Source: Chara braunii (taxonomy: Eukaryota; Streptophyta; Charophyceae; Charales; Characeae). Taken from it: a stretch of 28,137 nt of DNA. Below are positions 9,238 to 18,530 of the stretch, piece after piece (positions within the stretch are counted from its first letter, which is position 1; the number at the start of each line of letters is the position of its first letter). Under the pieces are notes generated by a model. That model was not told the origin of the DNA. It ran no database searches and was given only the letters and a program-made list of their open reading frames with translations. A program made the translations under genes and the position numbers. The stretch lies in contig BFEA01000418.1 in NCBI GenBank assembly GCA_003427395.1, positions 1,209,798-1,237,934 of the forward strand. The letters run 5' to 3'.

Positions 9238-9259
9238 CCGTGCAAGCCTGATTGCACGG
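9238..9259. repeat. Perfect short hairpin
   Basis: CCGTGCAA, six-base loop GCCTGA, then TTGCACGG: an 8-bp perfect stem in a noncoding stretch. Confidence 0.6.
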
Positions 9260-9340
9260 GGACCTCGGGAGCTAGGTATGAACATGCTACTACAGGTCTT
9301 CATGAGGGTGCACAGTGACTCCCATCTAGCTTAGTTGTGT

Positions 9341-9503
9341 GGTGATGATAGACAGTTGGGTATCCTCCGTTCCCTCGTATGTCCCTGGAGCCCGTTCCGG
9401 CCATGACAACCCCGACATTCCGTACTAAGGAACTGCTATGCCAGCCTCAAACGTATGCTACGTAATAGGAGGATAGCCAACCCTAGGTCATGAGTTATGG
9501 ACT
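9341..9503 (+). repeat. Diverged direct repeat, copy 1
   Basis: It shares CCCTGGAGCCCGTTCCGGCC, CTGCTATGCCAGCCTCAA, GGAGGATAGCC and ATGGACTG in the same order with 10030-10216. Within this copy TATCCTCC (9361-9368) and GGAGGATA near 9468-9475 are complementary ends. Family unidentified. The segment between the copies holds a (TTTG)n tract and a hairpin, so the pair could be LTR-like ends of a small element or an old tandem duplication. Confidence 0.65.
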
Positions 9504-9530
9504 GACTGAGTTTCTTATCCTTTGTTTTTC

Positions 9531-9595
9531 TTTGTTTGTTTGTTTGTTTGTTTGTTTGTTTGTTTGTTTGTTTGTTTGTTTGTTTGTTTGTTTGT
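9531..9595. repeat. (TTTG)n microsatellite
   Basis: About sixteen perfect units. Confidence 0.97.
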
Positions 9596-9614
9596 TCCGA
9601 AACCACACCCCCGC

Positions 9615-9658
9615 CAGGTGTTAGTGGTGCTTATAAGAGCAGACACCACTAGCACCTG
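9615..9658. repeat. Inverted repeat, 15-bp arms
   Basis: CAGGTGTTAGTGGTG (9615-9629) pairs with CACCACTAGCACCTG (9644-9658) with one mismatch, around a 14-bp loop. Confidence 0.8.
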
Positions 9659-10029
9659 GGCAGCAGCTCCATCTATTGGTGGGGAGCTTCACCTGCTGGA
9701 AAGCGGGTCCAGCGTCCCTTGTACAGACTGGATACAGACTGAGAATGGGGAATATCTAAAGAACCATGGTGGGAGATTCCTGCCAGCATTGATTACCCTG
9801 GGACCTAGGGGATTAACTGAGCACAAAATTGGAAGGAGGCGGGAACCTCTTCACCCTGGACCGGGGCCAGATACCTGCTGTTTCACGCTAGTCCATCCCT
9901 CACCCCACCAACCCATATTGGGGGGCGGGTCCAGCATCCCTACACAAACAGACACTTGTCTTTAGCCTGATTGCCTAATCATGTATGACTGTTGCCTGCA
10001 TTTATGTTGCCTTTACTACAGTGTTCTAT

Positions 10030-10216
10030 GGTGTTGATGGTAGAGAGATGGGGATCCTCAGTTCCCTCGTATATCCCTGGAGCCCGTTCCGGCCCCACGG
10101 TAAGGTGCAGTATCTCTTGACACCCCGGACATCCGTACTAAGGACTGCTATGCCAGCCTCAACTCTAAGGTACGTACATGGAGGATAGCCCACCCTCAAT
10201 CGTGAATCATGGACTG
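10030..10216 (+). repeat. Diverged direct repeat, copy 2
   Basis: Partner of 9341-9503, with about 20 extra bases in the middle (near 10097-10120). Copies start 690 bp apart. Confidence 0.65.
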
Positions 10217-11430
10217 TATGTATTGACCCTGGATAATTTATTATCCCTGTGTTGTATTGTGATGCCCAACCTCACGCCCGGCGCGACTTCCTGATCGGAG
10301 TATGGGTGGGCCTGGAAGTGCAAAAAGGGGGTGTGCCAAGGATTTTAGGAAAGTGGGGGTGGAGTCCCAGGTTGGAACTGAGATCTCATGTGACAAGCTC
10401 TGGGATACAATGCAGGAGGGTAGGCATGGACTGGAGTTTTGTTTTGCCTCAGGGGACAGAGCTACCGCCTCCGTTGGTTCCGTCGTCCGGGTCAGGTCGT
10501 ATCTGGTGCACTATCGGGACACTATGGGTATCCCACTGATTCGTCACCTGCCGAGGTCGAACGTCGCAACTCTCCGAATCCGACGCGGCTGGCCTCAATC
10601 GAAGACTGTGCACCCGTCGTTCTTCCTCCGAACAAGTTCGCCGAATGAAGTCGGAGGCTCGGTACTCGTGGTCCCGCAGACACTCTGAGCACGGGGGTTG
10701 GGGCCAGTAAGGAGCGATTGTGAGTCAGGGGACGAGAGTGGTAGGGTAGGATGCGGTGATAGGGAGGGAATTCGGTCCCTAAGATAATGATTCCGGGCGC
10801 CATGAGGACATGACACGTGTATGGGCTAGAGTAGCTGGGGAGATGGGGGTTACGTCCCAAGGCCTGGTCGAGGTCCCACTCGCAAATACGTTCGTTCCCC
10901 GTCAAGTAGGGAAATTCCGGCGGTTCCGCCCAGGGTCGTGTAGGCAAACAAGAGTGCTCCCAATATTCCCGAAATTCCCGATCCCTCAAACACTCGCGGT
11001 TAGTGACACGAAAGGGGACGCCGAAAGTCATGCTGCAAGGCGGGGTGGAAAACCAGCCATTCGGGAAATTAATCGAGTTCAGGTTTCGCAGACGCGCGTA
11101 TAGGCAGCGATCGTCTTTGGTCGAGCCTACACATGCGCGCGCGTGACCTGTCCTTCGATCAGATGAGTGAAAGCCAGTGTTTCGCGAGATGGATCATCCT
11201 ATAGTGAGACGGTCATCTAATCGTCTAGCATGCTTATCTAATTCATAGACAGACAGAATCATGCCTATCATCCATGCGTATAGCTTTCATGCAATCAACA
11301 AGGAATCGAGGATCGTGCAAAACAATTCTCTGGCTGATCAGTCCCGAGATCACACAGGGTTTGATCATCGATAACCACTCCATCAGATTTGCCGATTCCA
11401 AAAAGACAGAGAAGGAACGGTATAAGAGAC
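10217..11430. other. GC-rich noncoding stretch with long chance frames
   Basis: GC is higher than in the flanks and frames are long on both strands; the longest is a 169-codon minus frame at 10522-11031. The predicted proteins are proline/arginine-rich, overlap one another in several frames and show no domain. I see no gene that can be supported. Confidence 0.4.
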
Positions 11431-11432
<2 letters not shown>

Positions 11433-11485
<53 letters not shown>

Positions 11486-11486
11486 G
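11433..11486. repeat. (GT)n(GA)n compound microsatellite
   Basis: Nineteen GT units run directly into about eight GA units. Confidence 0.97.
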
Positions 11487-11664
11487 GAGAAAGCAGGTAA
11501 GTTTCCAATCTCGCGGGTGGCCTCATGGTACTTCCACCGAGAGGAGGAGCAAAATCGAAAATATCTCCCGCTACAGCATGGAAATATCCACCACCACTTG
11601 AGCGGCTTGCGCCCACCCGTTGTCACGCCTTCGCCCCGTCTCACACGCGGGATTGTCATTTGCG

Positions 11665-11686
11665 AGTGTGTGTGTGTGTGTGTGTG
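11665..11686. repeat. (GT)n microsatellite
   Basis: About eleven units. Confidence 0.95.
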
Positions 11687-11707
11687 AGGTTGACCCCCAC
11701 TCAGCGA

Positions 11708-11788
11708 ACCAATCAATCAATCAATCAAGGATTTTTTTTTTTTATTATTTTTATTTTTTTTTTACGATCAATCATTTAATCAATCAAT

Positions 11789-11876
<88 letters not shown>

Positions 11877-12026
11877 TAATCAAGGAAATTTATTTGTTTT
11901 TCGTTTTTTTTTTTTTTTTTTATGATCAATCATTCAACCAATCAATCAATCATTCAATCAATCAAATTAATCAATCAACCAATCAATCAGTCAATCAATC
12001 AACCAATTAATCAATCAGTCAATCTT
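11708..12026. repeat. Composite (ATCA)n / poly-T repeat
   Basis: Three ATCA blocks, the later two each preceded by a T-rich run and an ACGATCAATCATT or ATGATCAATCATT joint. The pattern T-run, GATCAATCATT, (AATC)n is therefore itself repeated. Confidence 0.95.
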
Positions 12027-12179
12027 TTTCTTTTCTTTTCTTTTTTTCTACATCTCGACTCCTTGACTCATAAAAAAAAAAAAAATCTTTTTATTTTTAT
12101 TTTTTTTGTATGGGGGGGTACCCCTCGACACCCGACCCCCCCCCAGCCCATTCACCCCCTCAACCCGCCCCCGGAAGGG

Positions 12180-12300
12180 CACGTACGGGGGGCCCGAAGT
12201 TCGTACGTACAGCCCGTACCGCCGGTATTGGGCCCCGGGGCCCGTACGTACGGCCATACGAGAGTACGTACGGCCCGTATTCATACGGGCGTTGTCGAGC
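12180..12300. repeat. GTAC-rich palindromic island, copy 2
   Basis: Contains GGGCCCCGGGGCCC (12230-12243, perfect palindrome), two GTACGTACGGCC repeats, and the hairpin CCCGTAT-TC-ATACGGG (12274-12289). Shares a core with 8705-8815. Overlapping ORFs on both strands result from the palindromes. Confidence 0.65.
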
Positions 12301-12644
12301 ACATCGGTCCCGCAAGGGGACCCTCCCGGCCGCGTCATGCAGAATTTTGCAGGACTTCGTCGCAGAGCGTTTTTAGCCGCTCCGGCCGAGTGCGTCAGCC
12401 GTACCTCTCGCGAGCCCCTACGACAGGACAGGGTCACACGAGGCACTGCTTCCCTCCCCCCGCGGGAGTTGTCACCATCCCTTGGGTGGGCGTATCCCCG
12501 CCGAGTTACCGAACCACGTGCGAAGGCTTCTCGTATGCAATCGCAGAGGTGGTCTTGCCGAGGGCGTTTTTCGTTCGCTGTAGCATAGGGGGTACGCGCG
12601 GTCAACGCCCCTCAATCGGACCCGCACGCGAATCGACACATTTG

Positions 12645-12719
12645 GGGGGTTGAGGTCCCAAGCACGACTCATCGTTGGTCGACTAGGACTCAATCCACTC
12701 ACCAAGCGTTATGCCACGC
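12645..12719 (-). repeat. tRNA-like remnant
   Basis: On the minus strand TGGCATAACGCTTGGTGAG (about 12699-12717) resembles an A box and GGGACCTCAACCC (12648-12659 region) a degenerate B box, at tRNA-like spacing. The arms do not form a full cloverleaf. A SINE head or tRNA pseudogene is possible; weak call. Confidence 0.3.
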
Positions 12720-14503
12720 AAAAATTAAAAATATACACAAACACAAAACAAACTCTCGTAGTCCCTTCAGTACCCAACCCATAACTTTCCTACGCGGAAA
12801 TCGTGTAAGCGCCACGCGCGAGACTTAGTATAACACTGCGCGGGCATCGGGCCTACACATATCGGCTAACAATGCAATCATACGCAAGCAGTCGTGATGA
12901 TGGCGCACTATGTAGTACCCATAATCACGCGATCCTCGATGATCTCGAGGGTCACGTTCGACACTCAAGTGTCGGTTGACACGCGAATTGAGGGGTTAAT
13001 CTCTCGACGCTAGACAACCGCCAAGGCGATTGATCACCACACCCTCTTCTGCACCCTGCGGAGAGTGGGTGATACACAGGTTCAAGCCTGTGGTGGCAGT
13101 CAGCTCTCACGCCCTTAAAGACAAGCCCCATCGTCCAGGGCCTGGAGAGAAATCAAGGGGTTTGACTTTGACGGCTGCCACGAACTACAACATCCAACCA
13201 TAATAACTCTAAAAAGCAAAAGGTCAAAGGGGATCTTCATTTTCTCTTAGTGCATAACTTACTTAATCACTATGCACGACCTCAATGGATCGTGCGGACA
13301 TAAGAAACATGATATAAAAGTTATGAGATAGGAGACGATCACTCTCACAATCACGGTGTGACTTCCTTCAAATATATATACATATGATCATAAGCAAAAT
13401 TAAGTCTGGATGTCAATTCACAGAACATACCTGCAATCACATCAAAGATTCACATCGACAGAGCACACACTATACGGGGTCAACTTCAATCATTCTCTGC
13501 ACTCACACCCCTTTGCCTTATCCACACAAAACTCCAACCTTTGTCCAACCTTCCAAAATAAAACACTCAGTTATTTTTAAATGGTCATTCAATAAAGTCC
13601 GGGTAAAAACCCAAAAGAAACATTTCAATCCACAGGGGCTAAGGCCTTTAGGTTGAGTAGCGAGAATGAATTAGAGTTGAGCCGAAAACAGACCTATTAT
13701 CAAATGATAACAGAAAAGTAATCCTTTGTAGGATCAGGTTGAACGAATCAAGCCTTCGATCGAACTGCGAAAATCTGCATCACAGTACAGGCCAATAGAA
13801 CGTCACTACTATGTTCAAGCCAAGTAGAGAGTACTCTCCAATTCGTAACCTAGCTCCTCTACTAACCTTTATGTTTAGTTTTCCTTACTAATACTAAATC
13901 ACTGATAATTTCGGCGACATCTCCCCTATTCAAGGTGGATGTGCCAAGTTTCTCCTAGCTAAAAATATTTTAACTTCTCAAATTCCATGAAATTTCAGCA
14001 ACGCTTCCCGTAAGAAAAGTGCCTTCGCAGAATTCCTAGGATTCCATAAATGACTAACTTTTTCTGATTTGTAGAAATTTCGGCAGCGCTTCCCGTAGGC
14101 GCAGGAGGCTGCCAAAATTTATACAGAGCTGAAAACAGAAGGACAAAGCAAAGCTATACTTTGGACTAACTTCTGATACTTGCTTGATAGTTAGAATTGA
14201 AGATAGTTTACACGATTCCCTTTCAGGAGTTGGTATCGTGAGCTATCGTCAACTCTAACTTCAAGTAAGGTCAGTCTTATCTTTATCACAAACTTTCTCT
14301 CCCATCATCCATCTCATCTACCTATGGCTCCAGCACTTGGCGAGCATCTAAGCAACTAACCTATCAAAAAGACGCCCCAGAGTGAGAACCCATAAGCATG
14401 CATAAACAAACATTTCTCACAATCCCACATCAGTTTGGCCCAAGTAGTTTGTTACATCTCTCAGTTCCTTTCCCTTTTAAGTCCCCCTTTCCTATGGTAT
14501 ACG
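12720..14503. other. Long noncoding block, possible LTR interior
   Basis: No gene. Frames are short throughout. ACAGGTTCAAGCCTGT near 13077-13092 is a small perfect hairpin. A three-fold repeat at 13907-14100 (separate entry) is the reason to suspect an LTR. No paired LTR, primer binding site or gag/pol is visible, so ends cannot be set. Confidence 0.4.
13907..14100 (+). repeat. Threefold repeat of an AAATTTCGGCAGCGCTTCCC motif
   Basis: Copies at 13907-13927 (AATTTCGGCGACATCTCCCC), 13990-14010 (AAATTTCAGCAACGCTTCCC) and 14075-14095 (AAATTTCGGCAGCGCTTCCC), 83 and 85 bp apart. From memory, such AATTTCGGCAG...TCCCC motifs occur in long terminal repeats of plant Ty3/gypsy elements; that link is recollection, not something shown here. 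Confidence 0.5.
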
Positions 14504-15462
14504 GTAAGACTCACCCTAATTAAAGGTATGTCTGACCTGCCACAATAACAGATAAGGTACGCACATCTGGACTGCCCTAACCCTAGGGTGTGCCTAACAT
14601 AACATGAACTGTATACATAAAGCATATGACCGGACTGCCCTAACCCTAGGATACGTCTGGCTTCTGCCTAAACAAAATTACATATGGCATAACATTAGAT
14701 CATCCCTACCCAGGGGTAGGCCTAACTTGCCGGAACATAAGTACAAACGACAAAAAGTTGGACCGCCATAACCCTAGGGTATGTCCAACGTACATCACAT
14801 TAACAACAAAGGCATATCGTTAGGCCGCCCTAGCCCTAGGGTACGCCTAGTTAGCCATAACCGTTTAAGTTACATAAGGCAATGTGGTCAGGCTGCCCTA
14901 ACCCTAGGGTGTGCCTGATCTGCCTGAACAAGTATAAACGACGAAATGTTGGACCGCCCTAACCCTAGGGTACGTCCAACTCACATTTAACGACAAAGGT
15001 TTATCGCTAGGCCGCCCTAACCCTAGGGTACGCCTAGTTAGCCATACAACAGTTAATATGATACGAATACTTACACAAACTTTATGTTTTTCCTTCTCTT
15101 GTTAGGCAGTCGATCGGACCTTTCCAATTAATGGAACTTATGATCCTACCTCATGTTTAAGAGGGAAAATAAAAACAGATTTATACTAACTCTCTGCTCC
15201 GTAATGTTATCATGAGCATACAACTGAACCGCCCTAACCCTAGGGTACGTTCAGTCTGCCCAGTTACCTTCTTTTTATTCTTCATCTATCTCCTTTTCTT
15301 CCTTAGTTCTACCTGACTTACTGACTGACTTTCCCTACCTAGGGTGCCCAGTCTATCAAAAGTATAAGTTCAATAATATATATATATCAGGTTTTATACT
15401 CTGGTTGTCCAGTTAATTCATGGCTTATGGCTAAGTCGCCCTAACCCTAGGGTTCGCTTAGT
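14504..15462 (+). repeat. Array of imperfect hairpins with conserved core and covarying stems
   Basis: Units start near 14504, 14565, 14628, 14694, 14757, 14819, 14886, 14948 and 15006 (about 63 bp apart), then 15223, 15324 and 15430. Most share the core CGCCCTAACCCTAGGGTAC, which folds as CCCTA-ACCC-TAGGG. Outside the core, flanking arms are complementary but differ between units: GTTGGAC/GTCCAAC (14757, 14948), TAGGC/GCCTA (14819), GGTCAGGC/GCCTGATC (14886), GCTAGGC/GCCTAGT (15006), ACTGAAC/GTTCAGT (15223), GCTAAGT/GCTTAGT (15430). Units at 14504 and 14565 pair poorly. Unit 14694 has a different core built on CCTACCC/GGGTAGG, seen again near 15595. There is no coding frame. The array is either a structured noncoding transcript region or a palindromic minisatellite. 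Confidence 0.8.
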
Positions 15463-16429
15463 CTTATGCCTTTGTTCCCTCAGAAAAAAAACATGCACCT
15501 CAACTTATTAGAATAAACACCAGGATTTAGAGCCTTCCCTACCCAAGGTACCCGTCCTCCTGTTCAGAAACCCTAAAAAATAGCAGTGACTGATCCATCC
15601 TACCCAGGGTAGGACCAACCGTAAACGTCATTCACTCAATCCAGCAAACATCAATAAAACATAGCGTCGAGCCTACATCCACCCGGAGGGGCTCAGCCTG
15701 GGGTTGACTCGGTCAAACACATGCATAACTCCCACCTTCCCCCAATTCACTTTGTCTGAATTCTCTCAAGGGATTATTTGACTCCTCATACATATTTGTT
15801 AATTTACCTTTCGCAAAACATGTCTTGACATATATAACAAAAACAAAAAGTACTAGCCTTTCATAATCGTGTTTTCAGATAACTAAAGGGACAATGTAGT
15901 TAGGGGAAGGGATCACATGCGTAAATCGATTGTTATACCTGAGTGTTCCCTGCCTCCAGAACCCCACCTGGGCTCCGGGAGAGCTCCCGCAATCGGTGGG
16001 TGGACCTCCCACAAGGTCTTGCTGCGGTCCTACGGGTTGCAATCTCGTCTGCCGCCTTCCCCTCGTAACCTTAGACTAGACTTAGAGTAAGAAGGTTAGA
16101 GATAGATATGTTAGACTCTCAAAATCCAAGAGTGGGCCAACTCAACTCAAGTGAGAGGGCCTTGTAATCTTCAATCGCCTTAGGGCCCCGCAATGGTGGC
16201 CAGAACGCAGGAAGGATGGCCGAACCATAGCCAATTGCAAAAAGATGGTCGAACCACGGCCAAAACGTAGACTAACTGCGCCCAAGCGTCTCTTAGCAGT
16301 GACCCTTCTGCAATGTTGGCCCACTTCCTCAACCCGCGGCGTCATTCCTCCTGACCAAATTGTCGTTATGCAGCCTAGAAAGGCTGCATTCAAATAGAGC
16401 ACACTCCCTGTGCTCTACTCGAAGTGCAG
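15463..16429. other. Noncoding stretch
   Basis: No gene seen. Contains a last hairpin relative (CCTACCC-A-GGGTAGG near 15599-15613) and GGGAG-AG-CTCCC near 15977-15988. A minus frame of 86 codons at 16142-16402 has no recognisable feature. Confidence 0.4.
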
Positions 16430-16900
16430 GCAGAGTGTTAGCAAAACGTCAACAGAAACACAGTGCACTTAGCGACCGTGCACAACAAAGTGCAGTGTGC
16501 ACAACAACAAGCACGATATGGCAACAACCAGCAGTAACAACATAGTAGCAGTATGTTGACGCTGGAAGTAACAACAATCACTCCTTGATCATACGGCAGT
16601 AGTAACCTGCTGCAGCTCGAAATAGTATTAGTAAAAACCCTTAGATATATAACAGCAACAACACCGCTCGGACTTAAAACAGCAGCCTGAAAACCTCTCG
16701 TAGAACCTTGATGATAAGCCAGCTAATACCAACAGGAACTCGACATTGTACACGACAGTCCCCAGGCTACAGCAAAGGCCTAAGTCGTGGAACCAGCAGT
16801 GCAGTGCCCTTCAATCAGCACTTGCAGTTTGTCGTTGTTGAGGATAGCAACAACACCACTTGAACACTCTCAGCAGCAGCAGTTCTCTGTAGACAAAACA
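16430..16900. repeat. Degenerate CAA/CAG-rich sequence
   Basis: Irregular runs of CAACAA, CAGCAG and AACAGCA across about 470 bp, with no fixed period. It looks like an old, decayed trinucleotide region. Confidence 0.5.
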
Positions 16901-17104
16901 GCAATGTCCGCATGTTGCAGCCCAACAGCAAAGTTCGAGCATACCACTTAATCCAACACAACCCGCCTCATCCGCTCACTTGATTGGTTGCAAACAGCCC
17001 GCTCACTCGCTCTCCCTCTCTCAAATGCCGCCCGTAGTTAACTGTTCGGTCCATCCAGCGTCGACAGTTCTGCCTCCAGCCTGAGATGTGTTGCCCTTCT
17101 CCAC

Positions 17105-17160
17105 TCAATATACGAAATATGACTGAATCTTCCGCCAAGACATAAGAAGATACGCAGCCA
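17105..17160 (-). repeat. Dispersed stem-loop motif, copy C
   Basis: On the minus strand: GTATCTTCTTATGTCTTGGC then GGAAGATTCA. ATCTTC and GAAGAT pair. Same motif as 151-190, A and B. Confidence 0.45.
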
Positions 17161-17739
17161 GGTACGTTTTCCTTTCCTACTTTCTTCCCGCTGTGTGCGT
17201 GTATACCGTATGTGCATGTAACACCTCCCCCATACTACCAACGAGGGTAAAATCACGGTCACAGGGCAGACAAGAAGATTCTTTCTACAATGAATCTGGC
17301 CGCAATCACCACCAGATTAACCAATGAATAGAAAAACAGAAAATTAAACAATAATAATAAACAAAAAAAAAATGGTTACAAGCATCCTGGCTAGTAGGCA
17401 CACTGCAACCTCTCCCCTCCTCCCACCTTCCTCGTTATACTCTCTTCCTTTCTTCAAACCCATCCTCTGGCCCCTTTGCCCATTCTCTTCTTTTTTTCTC
17501 CTTTCTTCCCGTTCGTTTTCAGCCCTTCGTCTCCTCCTTGTATCTTCCCGCTCGTTCCTTCCTTCATGTATCTACCCCGTAACGTACCTACCACCGGAAT
17601 CTCTATTAGGCAGATGACTACAGCCAGGTAGCTGATGAGCATGGCGGGCAGCAGCACAACAAGGTCTCGGCGTGGCGCAACAAGACGAGTATGAGGATCC
17701 AGGCGGCAGCTCCGGGCGACAATAGTACTTTGAACTCCA
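17161..17739. other. Noncoding, pyrimidine-rich stretch
   Basis: CT-rich between 17400 and 17570; the open frames there are low-complexity. No gene recognised. Confidence 0.45.
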
Positions 17740-17892
17740 GCGCCCACCTAATGTGCTAAATGTGAATGAATCTACCGCTAGTGCACAGGCAAGTGCTGGC
17801 TACAGGGTGTTCGCGAGCAGCGACGGGTCAATATTATCGGCACCCTTGACTCCCGCTGTCCCCGCTATTCACTAGGCTATCCTTTAACGTGC

Positions 17893-17979
<87 letters not shown>

Positions 17980-18060
17980 CCCGTTGCGTCCTTGATGTTC
18001 CTGGTTCAAGGTCTCGACCAGGTGCATTTATCTTCAATTGCACACACTACAAGGAAAATG
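17740..18060 (-). repeat. Dispersed short repeat, copy A, split by (CT)n
   Basis: On the minus strand it starts with GAAGATAAATGCACCTGG, passes a (GA)n tract and reaches GTGCACTAGCGGTAGATTCA. The same two end motifs, in the same order and orientation, bound copy B at 18240-18530. On the plus strand GGTTCAAGGTC at about 18003-18013 resembles a Pol III B box, so a tRNA-derived SINE is possible; the A box is not clear. Confidence 0.45.
17895..17977. repeat. (CT)n microsatellite
   Basis: Eighty-three bases of uninterrupted CT. The serine/leucine or glutamate/arginine frames across it are artefacts. Confidence 0.98.
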
Positions 18061-18239
18061 AACGCGATCTGGCGAAAATGTCGACGACGTCCCAAAGTAG
18101 GGGCAACCAGAAATGGGATGAAGGTCAAGGCGGGGCCTATGAGCAGAACAATCAGCAGCAACCACCACTACTTGCCAATGAAGATGATGACCTCGCATAC
18201 GAGCAATCACAACCCCGTCGACGAGCAAGGGCAGCATCT

Positions 18240-18530
18240 CAGCCATTATCGAGACTCAAACGATGGAGCAAGGTCGGGATCATGAGCAGCACAACTATAT
18301 GATATGAAAATGAATCTTCCACTAGGACACAGAAATATACATTCTCATTCTTATCTCCTCCCTTGCCTGATTCCGTCAAGAATAGGGTGAGGTATTCATT
18401 CTCCCTTTGCATAACCCCTTTTCTGTGGTGTTCCCCTTCCTTACCTGCAGATGTATCTGGCTTGAAAACGCGCCAAGGTGCATTTGCCTTCATACCAGCC
18501 TGTTCAACGAACTTGGGTTGCATGCTACTA
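18240..18530 (-). repeat. Dispersed short repeat, copy B, at the LINE 3' end
   Basis: On the minus strand GAAGGCAAATGCACCTTGG (matching copy A) leads through purine-rich sequence to GTGTCCTAGTGGAAGATTCA. It begins about 30 bp after the LINE ORF2 end, so it is either a separate insertion or the LINE's own 3' UTR shared by shorter repeats. Confidence 0.45.

Noticed and set aside
10522-11031. 169-codon minus-strand ORF
   Set aside because: Longest frame in its region, but it lies in GC-rich sequence open in several frames at once, with no domain and proline/arginine bias.
12048-12653. Overlapping ORFs of 160-243 codons on both strands
   Set aside because: They run through (ATCA)n, poly-T and GTAC palindromes; their open state follows from the repeats.
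14504-15040. CRISPR-like array (conserved ~20-bp core, regular spacing)
   Set aside because: The setting is eukaryotic, spacers are themselves related between units, and the repeats vary in their arms; no cas-type gene is present.
17632-17660. CTGATGAG string as a hammerhead ribozyme core
   Set aside because: No matching GAAA core strand or closing stems nearby.
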